64,000 bases of DNA from UBA8752 sp965657965 (GCA_965657965.1 CBFHQM010000001.1:62001-126000), one strand, 5' to 3'; shown: positions 18,934 to 27,857, counted from the stretch's first letter. The notes: generated by a model from the letters alone, not told the origin. Translations and numbers: made by a program.

Positions 18934-18941
18934 CAAAATTA
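18934..18941 (-). promoter_or_regulatory. Candidate Bacteroidota -7 promoter element for the mosaic secreted protein
   Basis: On the minus strand this reads TAATTTTG, a full match to the Bacteroidota -7 consensus TAnnTTTG, about 23 bases before the ATG at 18911. No clear TTG is seen at the expected -33 position. Confidence 0.45.
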
Positions 18942-19027
18942 GGTGACCTCGACCCCTTCATGCCCCCCCGAAGCCATGGTTAACATGATGGTAACGTGAT
19001 ATCAAGATGGGCGGAACAGAGAATCGG

Positions 19028-19642
19028 TCAATCTGAGAATAATGACCCCTGAACGCCTCGAAAAGTTTTGCGATGATGCAAACAATGCCCGACTTCCTGA
19101 ATGGATTTCTTGTGGGCAGGCGTTGGATATCCCATGTTAGACGCCCATCCGTACTGTGGAAATTGAAGGGCGAGCCCATTCATCCGTTCGTCGCGATGTG
19201 TCTTGGCCAAAATGCTCGCTGCCGCAATCGACAAAAAGCGACCATCCCCTTTGATTTCACAGGTATGCGCTATGGAATGTGGGCGGAACCGATTCCCATC
19301 CACCAGCAAATGATCCGGACAAACGGCCAAAGCATCCACCGCCCTGTGCATGGCGAGGTACGTAGCTTGAAGAATGTTGACCCGCTCGATTTCCTCGACA
19401 GTGGCCCAACCCACAGCCCAAGCCAATGCCTCGGACTCGATTCTGGCCCTCAACTCGGCGCGCGCTGCAGCATTCAATTGCTTGCTGTCATTCAACCCGG
19501 ACGCAAGCCAATCCAAGCCCGCCGGACCCGGTATGACTGCAGCGGCAGTAACCGGTCCGGCCAAACAACCACGACCAGCCTCATCGATGCCCGCTTCCAA
19601 GCGCCCTTTGAGCAAACATGTCGCCAGCCCCATTTGCTTCAT
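19028..19642 (-). CDS. rnhB: Ribonuclease HII
   Basis: The 204-residue protein is of normal length for RNase HII. The family motif AGIDEAGRGCLAGPV (residues 17-31) supplies the first acidic metal ligands (Asp-Glu), LNDSKQL follows, and LLVDGN supplies the third aspartate. The C-terminal segment SIAAASILAKTHRDERM carries the last acidic residue. It cleaves the RNA strand of RNA-DNA hybrids and removes single misincorporated ribonucleotides. Its start codon overlaps the stop codon of the upstream glycosyltransferase gene, so both are probably translated from one message. An internal Met4 is an alternative start. Confidence 0.95.
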   Translation of the reverse strand: MKQMGLATCLLKGRLEAGIDEAGRGCLAGPVTAAAVIPGPAGLDWLASGLNDSKQLNAAARAELRARIESEALAWAVGWATVEEIERVNILQATYLAMHRAVDALAVCPDHLLVDGNRFRPHSIAHTCEIKGDGRFLSIAAASILAKTHRDERMNGLALQFPQYGWASNMGYPTPAHKKSIQEVGHCLHHRKTFRGVQGSLFSD

Positions 19643-20829
19643 CGCAAAGTGTCATCTCGGGTTGTCCACTCCATGCCGACCTCTTTGGCCGCTTTGACCA
19701 AACAGGACCAAAGCAATTCCGAGGTTCGGTCCCAACTGAAATCATCTGCCCGGTCCTTCCCTTTTTCGATCAAATTTTCCCGCAATGCCGGCTCTAATTC
19801 CATGCGCTGCATGGCCTCTGCGACCTCTTCAATGTTGGAAGGGTCCACAGCCAAACCCGCTTCGTTGGCCACTTCCGGCAATGAAGTCCGGTTTCCGTGA
19901 ATAACGGGAGTTCCCACTGAAAAAGCTTCGATCAACGGAATGCCAAACCCTTCAAACCAAGGGATAAAAACCAAGGCCCCAGCAGCGGCCAACACGGCAG
20001 CCAAATCTGCTTGGGGCAACCATCCGGACCGGTGGACATGTTGGGCGACCTCATCTGGCGCCGAATCCAAAATGTCCTTGGCATTGAAACGCCTGCGGCG
20101 CCACATCGGTGTTCCGACCAACAGTAAATCCCATTGCCCTCCTTTCTCCCGATAACGTTGAAACGCACCCAAAAGACCTTCTAAATTTTTTCTCGGATGT
20201 TGCGTTCCGATGAAAACAAAAAAGGGCTGCCCATTGGTCAAGCGCCGACGAATCGTCGACGCAGCTTGAATTGAATTGACGCCCAACGGCTGGCGATACG
20301 CCGTCCCCGTTCCGTTGTAGACCACATCGATCCGGTCCAACGGGATTTGGTAGCGTTCAGAAATGTCGTTCGCACTGAATTCACTCACTGTCGCCAGTCT
20401 CACAGCACGTTTGGCCGCATCCGGAAAGCGCCATCGGTAGTGTTTGGACACCGACTCCGGCAGCCATTCCGGGTGATGCTCAAAATTCAAGTCGTGCTGC
20501 ACGGCCACCTGCGGGACGCTGGTTCTTCGGCTTAAAAAACCATCTGGAGAGACAAACAAGTCCGCCCCGATCTTCTTGAGCAACCGAGGAAGGCTGCGGT
20601 CCATCCACCAGTCGAGAAGAAACGGCCGCCTGGCGGGCGGCCACATCCAATGCACTTCGACATGCTGACCTGGAAAAAGGTCAGCCGGGGGCGTCCGGTC
20701 AAAAATCAAGTGGAACTCATGCTCAGGGTGAGCCGACACCATCCTTTGCACCGTTTCAAGCGTAAACCAACCAATCCCGTCGAGCCGCCCCGGGACCACC
20801 AAACGCGTGTTGATTGCAATCACAGCCAT
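19639..20829 (-). CDS. Glycosyltransferase family 4 protein
   Basis: The 396-residue protein has a GT-B fold. The N-terminal domain opens MAVIAINTRLVVPGRLDGIGWFT, typical for GT4 enzymes of cell-wall polysaccharide synthesis. The C-terminal domain shows FVFIGTQHPRKNLEGLL (donor-binding start), and EGFGIPLIEAFSVGTPVI, the E-x7-E-type nucleotide-sugar motif. It transfers a sugar from an NDP-sugar, presumably in LPS, capsule or exopolysaccharide assembly, given the Wzz-like and ligase-like genes that diverge from it 121 bases away. Start at ATG 20829 was chosen because the protein then begins at the fold; the frame is open upstream but without recognisable sequence. It overlaps rnhB by four bases. 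Confidence 0.88.
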   Translation of the reverse strand: MAVIAINTRLVVPGRLDGIGWFTLETVQRMVSAHPEHEFHLIFDRTPPADLFPGQHVEVHWMWPPARRPFLLDWWMDRSLPRLLKKIGADLFVSPDGFLSRRTSVPQVAVQHDLNFEHHPEWLPESVSKHYRWRFPDAAKRAVRLATVSEFSANDISERYQIPLDRIDVVYNGTGTAYRQPLGVNSIQAASTIRRRLTNGQPFFVFIGTQHPRKNLEGLLGAFQRYREKGGQWDLLLVGTPMWRRRRFNAKDILDSAPDEVAQHVHRSGWLPQADLAAVLAAAGALVFIPWFEGFGIPLIEAFSVGTPVIHGNRTSLPEVANEAGLAVDPSNIEEVAEAMQRMELEPALRENLIEKGKDRADDFSWDRTSELLWSCLVKAAKEVGMEWTTRDDTLR

Positions 20830-20950
20830 GAAAGCGAAACTAAGCTCGGGGACCCACCACAAAAAGAACGCCTTTGCACAATCTTTACACCCCGATTGAG
20901 GTTCTTTGCACTGCATCCGGCAGCGGAATGACCCTTTCAACCTCAAAGCC

Positions 20951-21937
20951 ATGAACAACATCGAGGACCACAATACAGAAGAAGCGCTGTTGCGCCGAAT
21001 TTGGAACTGGCGTTGGCCATTGATTACCGCCGGCATCATTGGCGCTTTGGCCAGTGCCGCGGGTTCTTTTCTGATTGAACCTGAATTCCAATCATCCGTG
21101 GTTTTGTTCGCCCTTCCGCAGCAGTCCATTGGCGCGCAGTTCTATGAATCAGAAAAGCGAGAAGACATTCTGGCCTATGGTGAAACCGAAGACGCGGAGC
21201 GGTTGCTCCAAATTCTGAATTCAGACCGCATCCGCCGACGCATCATTGAGAAGTACAACCTGTGGGACCACTTCAACATCATCAAAGGCGAACCAGGGGC
21301 CAACGCCAACATGGCCAAGATGTATTCGGGCAAAGTGGACGCGGCGTTGACCCGTTATGGCTCGATCCAAATCAATGTGTTTGACACCGACCCTGTGATG
21401 GCCAAGGACATCGCAAACGACATTGCCAACCTCACAGACTCCGTCTCCAACCAGCTGAGAAACAACCGGGCACTCGAGGCGTTTCGCTATGCGAAACAGT
21501 CCCTTTTGGGACACCAAGAGGGCATTGCCAAGATGGAACGTCGATTGGCAGAGCTTCGCGACGAAGGCGTGTACGATTACCCCGTTCAAATCGAAGGACT
21601 GAACGAGCAGTACGCCACGGCCTTGGCCGGGGGATTCAACAACCGTGCGGAGGGCATCTTGAAAAAGATGGAGCAGCTTTCACCTTTCGCCAACGAATTC
21701 AACCAGATCACCACCAAGCTCGAGGACGCCTACGAGCAAGAGGCCGTTTTGAAAAAGCGCTACGATTTGAACAAACTCGACGCTGAATCCCAAATCCCCG
21801 CCGCTTTTGTGGTGGACCGGGCAGCCGTTGCCGATAAAAAAGCAAGGCCCATTCGCTGGCTCATCACCGTCATGGGTGCCATTTCCGTGGCCTTTGCGGC
21901 CTTGGTCTTCTTTCTCTTCCGCGACGCCGTGCGCTAA
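20951..21937 (+). CDS. Wzz-like polysaccharide chain-length/transport protein
   Basis: The 328-residue protein has an N-terminal membrane segment (about residues 22-41, WPLITAGIIGALASAAGSF), a long charged helical periplasmic part with coiled-coil character (about 140-290) and a C-terminal membrane segment (about 302-322). This is the topology of Wzz/PCP proteins that control polysaccharide chain length. No Walker A motif or tyrosine-kinase part follows. The start at ATG 20951 places the charged N-terminus just before the first membrane helix. Its stop overlaps the ATG of the next gene (TAATG), which encodes an O-antigen ligase-like protein, supporting a polysaccharide role. Confidence 0.82.
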   Translation: MNNIEDHNTEEALLRRIWNWRWPLITAGIIGALASAAGSFLIEPEFQSSVVLFALPQQSIGAQFYESEKREDILAYGETEDAERLLQILNSDRIRRRIIEKYNLWDHFNIIKGEPGANANMAKMYSGKVDAALTRYGSIQINVFDTDPVMAKDIANDIANLTDSVSNQLRNNRALEAFRYAKQSLLGHQEGIAKMERRLAELRDEGVYDYPVQIEGLNEQYATALAGGFNNRAEGILKKMEQLSPFANEFNQITTKLEDAYEQEAVLKKRYDLNKLDAESQIPAAFVVDRAAVADKKARPIRWLITVMGAISVAFAALVFFLFRDAVR

Positions 21938-23451
21938 TGTCCCTCTTGGGCCGGATAAACAAAGTGGAAACAGGGTCCAAATGGGCCGTCATCCCTTTGG
22001 TCTTGGGCTATGCCCTTTTGCTCGGTGCGGCCATTGCAGCGAAATTTTATCCGTTGGCTGCCCTGCCCCTTGTGGTGGGTGTTGTGGCCTTGTCCTTGTC
22101 TCGCAGGGATTGGCTTCTGCTCGGCCTTCTGGCCACGGTCCCCTTGAGCCTAAACCTCGAAGAATTGAGAATTGGCGGCGTGGGTTTTTACCTGCCCACT
22201 GAACCGCTCCTTTTCGGTCTTCTTCTGCTGTTTTTGTTGGACCGTATTCGCGGCATACGAATCGATGCCGACCTGGAGTCGCACCCCATTACCCGTTGCA
22301 TTCAAGTGATGTTTGTCTGGCTCATGGTCACCACACTGACCTCGTCGGACCTCCTGGTCTCTCTTAAATTCACTTTGGCCCGCGCCTGGTTTGTGGTGGG
22401 CTTTTTCTTCCTCATGGCGCCGTTGGTCAAGACCATCAAAAAACAAGAGACCGCCATCCTGTTGTACGTGATCCCCTTGCTGGTGGTCATTGGGTACACT
22501 GTCATTCGACATGCGGGCTATGGGTTTGACAAGCAAGCCGGACACTGGGTCATGGATCCTTTTTTCAAGGATCATACGAGCTATGGCGCTGTNNNNNNNN
22601 NNNNNNNNNNCCCCGTTTTGGCCCTTCTCATCCGGCCCAATCGACGGCCATTGGCCAAGGTCGGGTTGGCCGCTGCATTCACCATTTTGACCCTCGGGTT
22701 GGTGCTGTCGTTCACCCGAGCCGCATGGGTGTCTGTGGCGGCAGCTGCGGGGATTGGGGCCCTGATGATGATGGGTGTTCGCTTGCGGAACCTGGTCGCC
22801 GTCGGCGGGGTCGCCTTGATCTCCTTGTTCTTGGTTTGGGACCAATTGCTGATTACCCTCGAACGAAACGACCAGGATTCCTCGGACAACTTGACCGAGC
22901 ACGTGGAGTCCATCTCGAACGTTTCAAGTGACGCCTCCAACTTGGAGCGCATCAACCGATGGAGCTGCGCCCTGTCCATGTGGACGGAGAAACCGCTGGT
23001 TGGTTGGGGTCCGGGAACCTATCAGTTTTTTTATGCGCCCTTCCAACGTTCTGAGCACCGCACCCTGATTTCGACCAACAATGCCGATCGGGGGAATTCC
23101 CACAGTGAATACTTAGGGCCCTTGGCAGAACAAGGAACACCGGGGTGCCTCATTGTTTTGGCCTTGTTGTGGCTCACCTCAACGGTGGGCTTTCGCTCGT
23201 ATCGGGCTTGGCGAAAGGTGGACCGCTGGGCCTCGCTTTGGTCCCTGTCGATTTACCTCGGACTGCTCACCTATTTCATTCACGGTGTCTTGAACAACTA
23301 CCTCGACACGGACAAGGCCAGCGCCCCGTTTTGGGGGTTCCTGGCCATCCTTGTGATGCTGGACCTGAAGGTCAGGAAAAACGCGTCGTCAACAAGGCCG
23401 TATCGTCCGCAGGATCGGCTGTCCCTCGATGGTTCTCCCAAGCCACAATGA
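21937..23451 (+). CDS. O-antigen ligase/polymerase-like membrane protein (short N gap)
   Basis: The 504-residue protein has about ten to twelve hydrophobic segments and a large extracytoplasmic loop (about residues 310-385) before the last helices. The loop carries WSCALSMWTEKPLVGWGPGTYQF (given here as W...KPLVGWGPGTYQF) and NSHSEYLGPLAEQGTPG, the Wzy_C/WaaL-family pattern with the conserved H-S-E-Y. Such proteins ligate or polymerise lipid-linked glycans in the inner membrane. An 18-base N run (22593-22610) falls in a hydrophobic segment, and the frame is kept. The last 80 bases overlap the 3' end of the convergent phosphatase gene, so the C-terminal tail may be extended compared with relatives. 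Confidence 0.85.
   Translation: MSLLGRINKVETGSKWAVIPLVLGYALLLGAAIAAKFYPLAALPLVVGVVALSLSRRDWLLLGLLATVPLSLNLEELRIGGVGFYLPTEPLLFGLLLLFLLDRIRGIRIDADLESHPITRCIQVMFVWLMVTTLTSSDLLVSLKFTLARAWFVVGFFFLMAPLVKTIKKQETAILLYVIPLLVVIGYTVIRHAGYGFDKQAGHWVMDPFFKDHTSYGAXXXXXXXPVLALLIRPNRRPLAKVGLAAAFTILTLGLVLSFTRAAWVSVAAAAGIGALMMMGVRLRNLVAVGGVALISLFLVWDQLLITLERNDQDSSDNLTEHVESISNVSSDASNLERINRWSCALSMWTEKPLVGWGPGTYQFFYAPFQRSEHRTLISTNNADRGNSHSEYLGPLAEQGTPGCLIVLALLWLTSTVGFRSYRAWRKVDRWASLWSLSIYLGLLTYFIHGVLNNYLDTDKASAPFWGFLAILVMLDLKVRKNASSTRPYRPQDRLSLDGSPKPQ
22593..22610. other. Assembly gap of 18 N inside the O-antigen ligase-like gene
   Basis: Eighteen unknown bases replace about six codons. Reading frame is the same on both sides, so the gap length is plausible. 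Confidence 1.
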
Positions 23452-24598
23452 TGGCGGTATTGATGACCTCGACACCCGCGGCTCGCTCGGCCTCCACCAA
23501 CTGTTGAAGTCGATGCTCGCCAAAGGGCTCGCACTCGGTGTTTTCTTGCTCCACTAGCCCATCGGTAAAGCAAACCAAAGTCCCCCCCTGTTCAACCTGA
23601 AGGGACCCTACGCCCACCTCGGGCAGGACGTCCAACATGCCCAGACCTGGGCAACCTTCACCCAAGAAAACGCCCGGCCCAGAAGCCGGGACAAACAAAG
23701 GCGGATTGTGGCCGCAGTTGACGTATTCCATGTGGCCCGTTGCAGGGTTTTGTAGCGCAAAAAAGAACGTAATAAAACGCTCTCCTCGCGCACTGTTGAA
23801 GACCCGGTCATTGAGCGAGCGCACCAAAACTTTGAGGTTGAGTCCTCCCCCTTCAATCAGGGCGTGCAAATGCGCTTGGAAATTGGACATCAAGAAAGCC
23901 GCAGGCATTCCCTTGCCACTGACGTCGGCCATCGCAATGGCCATACGGCCGTCCGACAGCTTGATGGCGTCGTAATAGTCCCCTCCAACGTGATGGTGCG
24001 GTCGATAGCGGGCTGCGAATTTTCGGTGCGCATCGTCGGGAAGCACCCGAGGAAGGAGCATGGCCTGCATCTCTCCCGCCAAAGCCAACTCCCGCTCCAA
24101 CCCCGCCGTCCGAATGCGGTCTGCAGTCAACTCCCGATTGCGCAGGGCCACCACCAAAACATTGGTGAGTGTGGTAATGAACCGCACGTGTCGAATCGAT
24201 GGGCTCATCCCACGGCCTTCTTCACGGTCACCCATGACCACGTAGGCGATCACGACCCCATCGTGTTCCACGGGGATGGCCAAGTCAAACTCCACTTCAG
24301 CATTTCCGCTAACAATGGCATGCGCCTTCCCACTCAGCAACAAACCCGGATCGGACAGCGCAGGCAAGTTCTCGGGGTATCCCCACGCCACCAAACATGC
24401 CCATGCCCCTGATTCTGCTCTGCCGCGACTAAAGAGCGCCAATTTCCCAACCCCCATGGACGTCAGCACCTCACGGAAACTGTCGAACAGGGAAGCGTTG
24501 GGCTCATTGCGGTTGATGGCCTGCGTGAGGGCAAGCAATGCGTCGGCTTGCTGGCGCAGGCGTTCCAGCCTTTTCCGATTTCGGAGTTCGGCTGACAT
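23372..24598 (-). CDS. GAF-SpoIIE type PP2C serine phosphatase
   Basis: The 408-residue cytoplasmic protein has an N-terminal GAF-like sensor domain (about residues 20-165), a short helical linker (ELALAGEMQAMLLP, typical of the segment before SpoIIE phosphatases) and a PP2C phosphatase domain. Metal-binding segments are VGGDYYDAI, MADVSGKGMPAAFLMS, NCGHNPPL, FTDGLVE and the final DDTALL. Such proteins dephosphorylate anti-anti-sigma or other regulatory partners in partner-switching pathways. No STAS or HPK-type partner is in the window. Its stop lies inside the end of the convergent ligase-like gene (80 bases overlap), and it is 6 bases downstream of efp on the same strand. Confidence 0.9.
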   Translation of the reverse strand: MSAELRNRKRLERLRQQADALLALTQAINRNEPNASLFDSFREVLTSMGVGKLALFSRGRAESGAWACLVAWGYPENLPALSDPGLLLSGKAHAIVSGNAEVEFDLAIPVEHDGVVIAYVVMGDREEGRGMSPSIRHVRFITTLTNVLVVALRNRELTADRIRTAGLERELALAGEMQAMLLPRVLPDDAHRKFAARYRPHHHVGGDYYDAIKLSDGRMAIAMADVSGKGMPAAFLMSNFQAHLHALIEGGGLNLKVLVRSLNDRVFNSARGERFITFFFALQNPATGHMEYVNCGHNPPLFVPASGPGVFLGEGCPGLGMLDVLPEVGVGSLQVEQGGTLVCFTDGLVEQENTECEPFGEHRLQQLVEAERAAGVEVINTAIIVAWENHRGTADPADDTALLTTRFS

Positions 24599-24604
24599 GC
24601 TGAC

Positions 24605-25171
24605 TTATTTCTTGACCCGCTCGGAATACTCTCCCGTCCGGGTGTCCACTTTAATGCGGTCGCCGATGTTAATGAACAACGGCACGCGCACTTCAGTGCC
24701 TGTATCGATGGTGGCAGGCTTGAGCGTATTGGTTGCAGTGTCGCCTTTGACTCCGGGCTCGGTGTAGGTCACCTCTGCCTCAATGTGACTGGGCAAGCTG
24801 GCGCTGAGTGGACGCTCCTCTTCCGCATGAAAAACGATCAAACACCGCATTTCATCCTGCAGGAACTGGGAGTTTTCAATCAAATGCTTCTCCAAGATGA
24901 TTTGCTCGAACGTCTCAGAATTCATGAAGTTGTAGCCCATGTCATCCTCGTACAAGTAAGTGTACTCCCGTGTTTCCACACGAACCACGTCAATTTTAGA
25001 TCCCGTGTTGAACGAATGCTCGATGATCTTTCCGTTCTCGAGGTTCTTCAGTTTGGTCCAGACGTTGCCTGCTCCACGCGCCGTCTTCTTGTGAAGGAAT
25101 TCTTGAATCTGATAGAGCGCGCTTTGGTGACGGATGCAAAGTCCGTTTTTGATGTCAGAGGTTGTGGCCAT
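24605..25171 (-). CDS. efp: Elongation factor P with Arg32 tip loop
   Basis: The 188-residue protein has the three-domain EF-P layout; the opening TSDIKNGLCI and the C-terminal segment VTYTEPGVKGDTATNTLKPA are diagnostic. EF-P binds stalled ribosomes and helps form peptide bonds at polyproline stretches. The domain I tip loop reads FLHKKTARGAGNV, so the position that is normally Lys in a PGKG loop is Arg32 and the Pro-Gly is Thr-Ala. In other bacteria Lys at the tip is lysylated or aminopentanolated and Arg32 is rhamnosylated by EarP; no such enzyme is encoded here. The gene sits 6 bases before the phosphatase gene on the same strand. Confidence 0.94.
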   Translation of the reverse strand: MATTSDIKNGLCIRHQSALYQIQEFLHKKTARGAGNVWTKLKNLENGKIIEHSFNTGSKIDVVRVETREYTYLYEDDMGYNFMNSETFEQIILEKHLIENSQFLQDEMRCLIVFHAEEERPLSASLPSHIEAEVTYTEPGVKGDTATNTLKPATIDTGTEVRVPLFINIGDRIKVDTRTGEYSERVKK

Positions 25172-25261
25172 AATGGGTGTTCGTTGGGCGTATTGACCCT
25201 CCCACGTGGGGAAGATGTCTGGTTCTGCAATATAGTTCCGTCCCCGCCGTGCGCGCGGCCA

Positions 25262-26866
25262 TCAATCCCACCGGAATTCAACCTCCAACCCTTGAAGAGT
25301 CAAGATGGCATTTCGCACCTCTGTTTCCCGCCCGACCAAGGCCATGGTTCCTCGGAAACGCCAGTGGCCCGACGGGGACTGATGTCGGAAAAACAAATGC
25401 CCTTTCCGCTGCCCAAAGGCCTGAGCGGGGCGGTCATTCCATCCCGTGACGTAGCGCACGGGTGCGTCCGTAGCCCCCCAGGCCTGCCCCACCCCAGCCG
25501 ACCAACGGCTGCCGCTTGCCCCATGATGCGCCCACGACACTGCCAATACGCCACCTTGAGATTCGCCTTCCCCCGAAACGCCAACATGCAGACGCCAGCG
25601 GGTGTTTGGCCATCCCCCATCACGCCATGCCCATCTGACCCGCATTGTCCACTGGCTCCAAAACCCCGCGTCCCACGTATCGGACATGTCCAACTGAAGG
25701 GTGGATCGAAAGTGGCCTTTTTCCCATCGAAACGCCCACCGCTGTTCGGGAATGTCCGTTGGCCTCATCCCTTTTCGACAGCGCCACCTGAGCCAACCCT
25801 CTCCCTGTGTTTTCCAAGCCAATCCAGCTTGAATCATCCAACCCACAACATCCGCGCTGTCGGGAAGCGTCGTCCGCCACTCTCCGCTTCTCCACCCAGG
25901 ATGGTGGGGATGGTCCCGCACCATCAATGCGTGCCCTTCGAATTGGGAAGTCCAAGAACGCAAAAGGCTCCAACGGCCAACCCAGCCCGATTGAAAACCA
26001 GCCAAAGCCCATCGCCAACTCCACCCCGAATGCTGGCCGCGCCCATTGAACCCAACCAATCCGCGCCAAGACTGTGTCGCCTGTGGCAACATTCGAAGGG
26101 CCCACTTTAACCTTGGCCGACCGCCGCCGACAGCGCCGGTCCAACCCGCACCCGACCATATGCGTCCGAGGACCATCCAACCTGGTGCAGCCCAACTTTT
26201 GGCCCTCGCCCCACTGTGTCGTTGCCAACCCACCCCATCCATTGCACCGCGCAACCGGACAGCAGCAGGAGACAACCCGAGTGGAATTCGATGGCTACCT
26301 TCCATTCCTCCGAGGTCATCAAAAGCGCCATTCGCCCACATTACCAAGCCTTGTCCAAAGCGCGGAGTCATCGTCCCAAAAACCCACTTCCCACGGCTCC
26401 GCTGCACAGCACCTGCCGCACAAAAGGTCAAACCCATCGAAGCGGACTGGTCCATCCTTGCCCGCCATAGGCCCCCCTTTTTGTCCCAATGCAAAAACCT
26501 TCCGTGGCCTCTAAATTCTTGGGTGGCTGCAGAAAATGTTCTCCCCAAGCGCAAGGTTCCCTTGACCTCACCGCGGGGACTTACGACCTCCATGCTCGCC
26601 TTTAGGCTGGATTGAAAGGAGACCAACGCCATTAAACAAGGCAAAACAGCCTGGCTTCTTTCGGTTCCCAATTGCATCACAACGGCCTGTTGGGTTAGCC
26701 CGCCAGCCAGCCCCACGTCCCTCAACATGGCCAACTCCCCCAACTCGAGACAATCAGCCTCCCAAGCTTCGATCAACCAAAGCGGGGCATCGGGCAAATC
26801 CAGCGGCGTTTGTCCGGAAACCGCACCCAATTGAAGCCAGAAATACATCCATCCCAAACGCTTCAT
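25262..26866 (-). CDS. Trp-rich probable outer-membrane beta-barrel protein
   Basis: The 534-residue protein has a signal peptide (about 1-19, ending AVSGQ). A short helical region follows (about 25-75; EAWEADCLELGELAMLRDVGL could be a worn helix-hairpin-helix). The rest is strand-like and Gly/Arg/Trp-rich. Tryptophan makes up about 8 percent by my count (about 42 residues). A FGQGLVMWANGAF segment near residue 168 recalls Bacteroidota barrel proteins with an N-terminal HhH part, but this is only a resemblance. The coding strand is strikingly G-rich. It overlaps the preceding gene by ATGA, so both probably form one unit. No specific function can be assigned. Confidence 0.62.
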   Translation of the reverse strand: MKRLGWMYFWLQLGAVSGQTPLDLPDAPLWLIEAWEADCLELGELAMLRDVGLAGGLTQQAVVMQLGTERSQAVLPCLMALVSFQSSLKASMEVVSPRGEVKGTLRLGRTFSAATQEFRGHGRFLHWDKKGGLWRARMDQSASMGLTFCAAGAVQRSRGKWVFGTMTPRFGQGLVMWANGAFDDLGGMEGSHRIPLGLSPAAVRLRGAMDGVGWQRHSGARAKSWAAPGWMVLGRIWSGAGWTGAVGGGRPRLKWALRMLPQATQSWRGLVGFNGRGQHSGWSWRWALAGFQSGWVGRWSLLRSWTSQFEGHALMVRDHPHHPGWRSGEWRTTLPDSADVVGWMIQAGLAWKTQGEGWLRWRCRKGMRPTDIPEQRWAFRWEKGHFRSTLQLDMSDTWDAGFWSQWTMRVRWAWRDGGWPNTRWRLHVGVSGEGESQGGVLAVSWAHHGASGSRWSAGVGQAWGATDAPVRYVTGWNDRPAQAFGQRKGHLFFRHQSPSGHWRFRGTMALVGRETEVRNAILTLQGLEVEFRWD

Positions 26867-27648
26867 GGGGACAAGCGCTCAGCGGGCTCATGATCGGGGC
26901 CCCAAGGCGCGGGGCCATTCTGAGTGCCCCAAGCCACGCCTACCCACAACAGTCCTCCCCGCATGAACCCAACCCAGCCTGTCCATTGGAAACACGCACC
27001 TTGAGGCGAACTCGACCGACCGGCCCAGACGCCCGTTGAACCCGCGCCGAGATGCCAAATCCGATCCGAAGCCATCAATCGCAAGGCCGGTCTTGACCCT
27101 GGGGACCAATCCATTGCGGCTTTCCCTTGAACTCCGCGGCCAAGATCTGCCCAACGAAGCGCCCGCAACTGCGAACGCAAAGGCACAGGGGCCGGCTGAA
27201 GGACAGGCACCCGAACCCACACAACCCCTTCCTTGTGCCACATGGCGCCCAGCGACACATACCCCACGCCCGATCGCGCCAAATCAACACCCAACAAAAA
27301 AGAGCGAGCCGGCGCCACCTGGATCATGGAAACCCCACCGATGCTCCCTCTTGTTCTGTTGACCACATGACCGTAAAAAAGAAGGCGACCTTTCCCATCC
27401 GAAGGCGTGTTGAGTCCTTTGCGCCAAGACACCTCAAAAAGCCCGGGTTCTGCTACACGAAATGCAAAGCGCCAACTTGACTGGCCGCGATTTGACTGTG
27501 CCTGCACTGCAGCTGTAGACACGGCCCAAGAAAACAGGCACAATCCACCGAGACAGAGGACCGACCACCTCGAAGAAAAACCCTTCGAGGGGCCGGTCTC
27601 TGCACCCTCAAGGGGGCTGGATGTGCATGCGGAAAGCAGGGAAGGCAC
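26863..27648 (-). CDS. Trp-rich hypothetical exported protein
   Basis: This reading frame of 261 residues has an N-terminal hydrophobic segment (about residues 29-50, LCLGGLCLFSWAVSTAAVQAQ) consistent with a signal peptide, preceded by an unusually long leader. The true start may therefore be downstream or at a non-ATG codon. The mature part looks beta-rich (SSWRFAFRVAEPGLFEVSWRKG) and holds about 15 Trp (near 6 percent). It overlaps the next Trp-rich gene by four bases. I recognise no family. Shared composition, overlap and export signals suggest that the two act together at the outer membrane (inference). The end, GPDHEPAERLSP, is polar. Confidence 0.5.
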   Translation of the reverse strand: MPSLLSACTSSPLEGAETGPSKGFSSRWSVLCLGGLCLFSWAVSTAAVQAQSNRGQSSWRFAFRVAEPGLFEVSWRKGLNTPSDGKGRLLFYGHVVNRTRGSIGGVSMIQVAPARSFLLGVDLARSGVGYVSLGAMWHKEGVVWVRVPVLQPAPVPLRSQLRALRWADLGRGVQGKAAMDWSPGSRPALRLMASDRIWHLGAGSTGVWAGRSSSPQGACFQWTGWVGFMRGGLLWVGVAWGTQNGPAPWGPDHEPAERLSP

Positions 27649-27748
27649 CCGGCGAATCTGCAGTACAACGGCACAAACCCGACCCGCTTTTGACCGTTGT
27701 GTACTCGGAGTTCGTCACCGTCCTGCTGAGGCCTATCTTCGCGCTCCC

Positions 27749-27831
27749 TGCGGGCGTGGTGGAATTGGTAGACACGCCAGATTTAGGATCTGGTGCCGCA
27801 AGGTGTGGGGGTTCGAGCCCCTCCGCCCGCA
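27749..27831 (+). tRNA. tRNA-Leu (UAG anticodon)
   Basis: The acceptor stem GCGGGCG pairs with CGCCCGC at the end. A D-arm, an anticodon arm CCAGA-TTTAGGA-TCTGG with anticodon TAG, a long variable arm (class II, as for Leu) and a T-arm GGGGGTTCGAGCCCC are present. The CCA end is not encoded. It lies 26 bases upstream of the trigger factor gene on the same strand. Confidence 0.97.
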
Positions 27832-27857
27832 CAAAAGTTTGAGTACGACACAACGAC

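Noticed and set aside
26046..26615. 189-residue Pro/His-rich plus-strand open frame
   Set aside because: It is the mirror of the Trp/Gly-rich minus-strand protein; the minus frame has a signal peptide and translational overlap with its neighbour.
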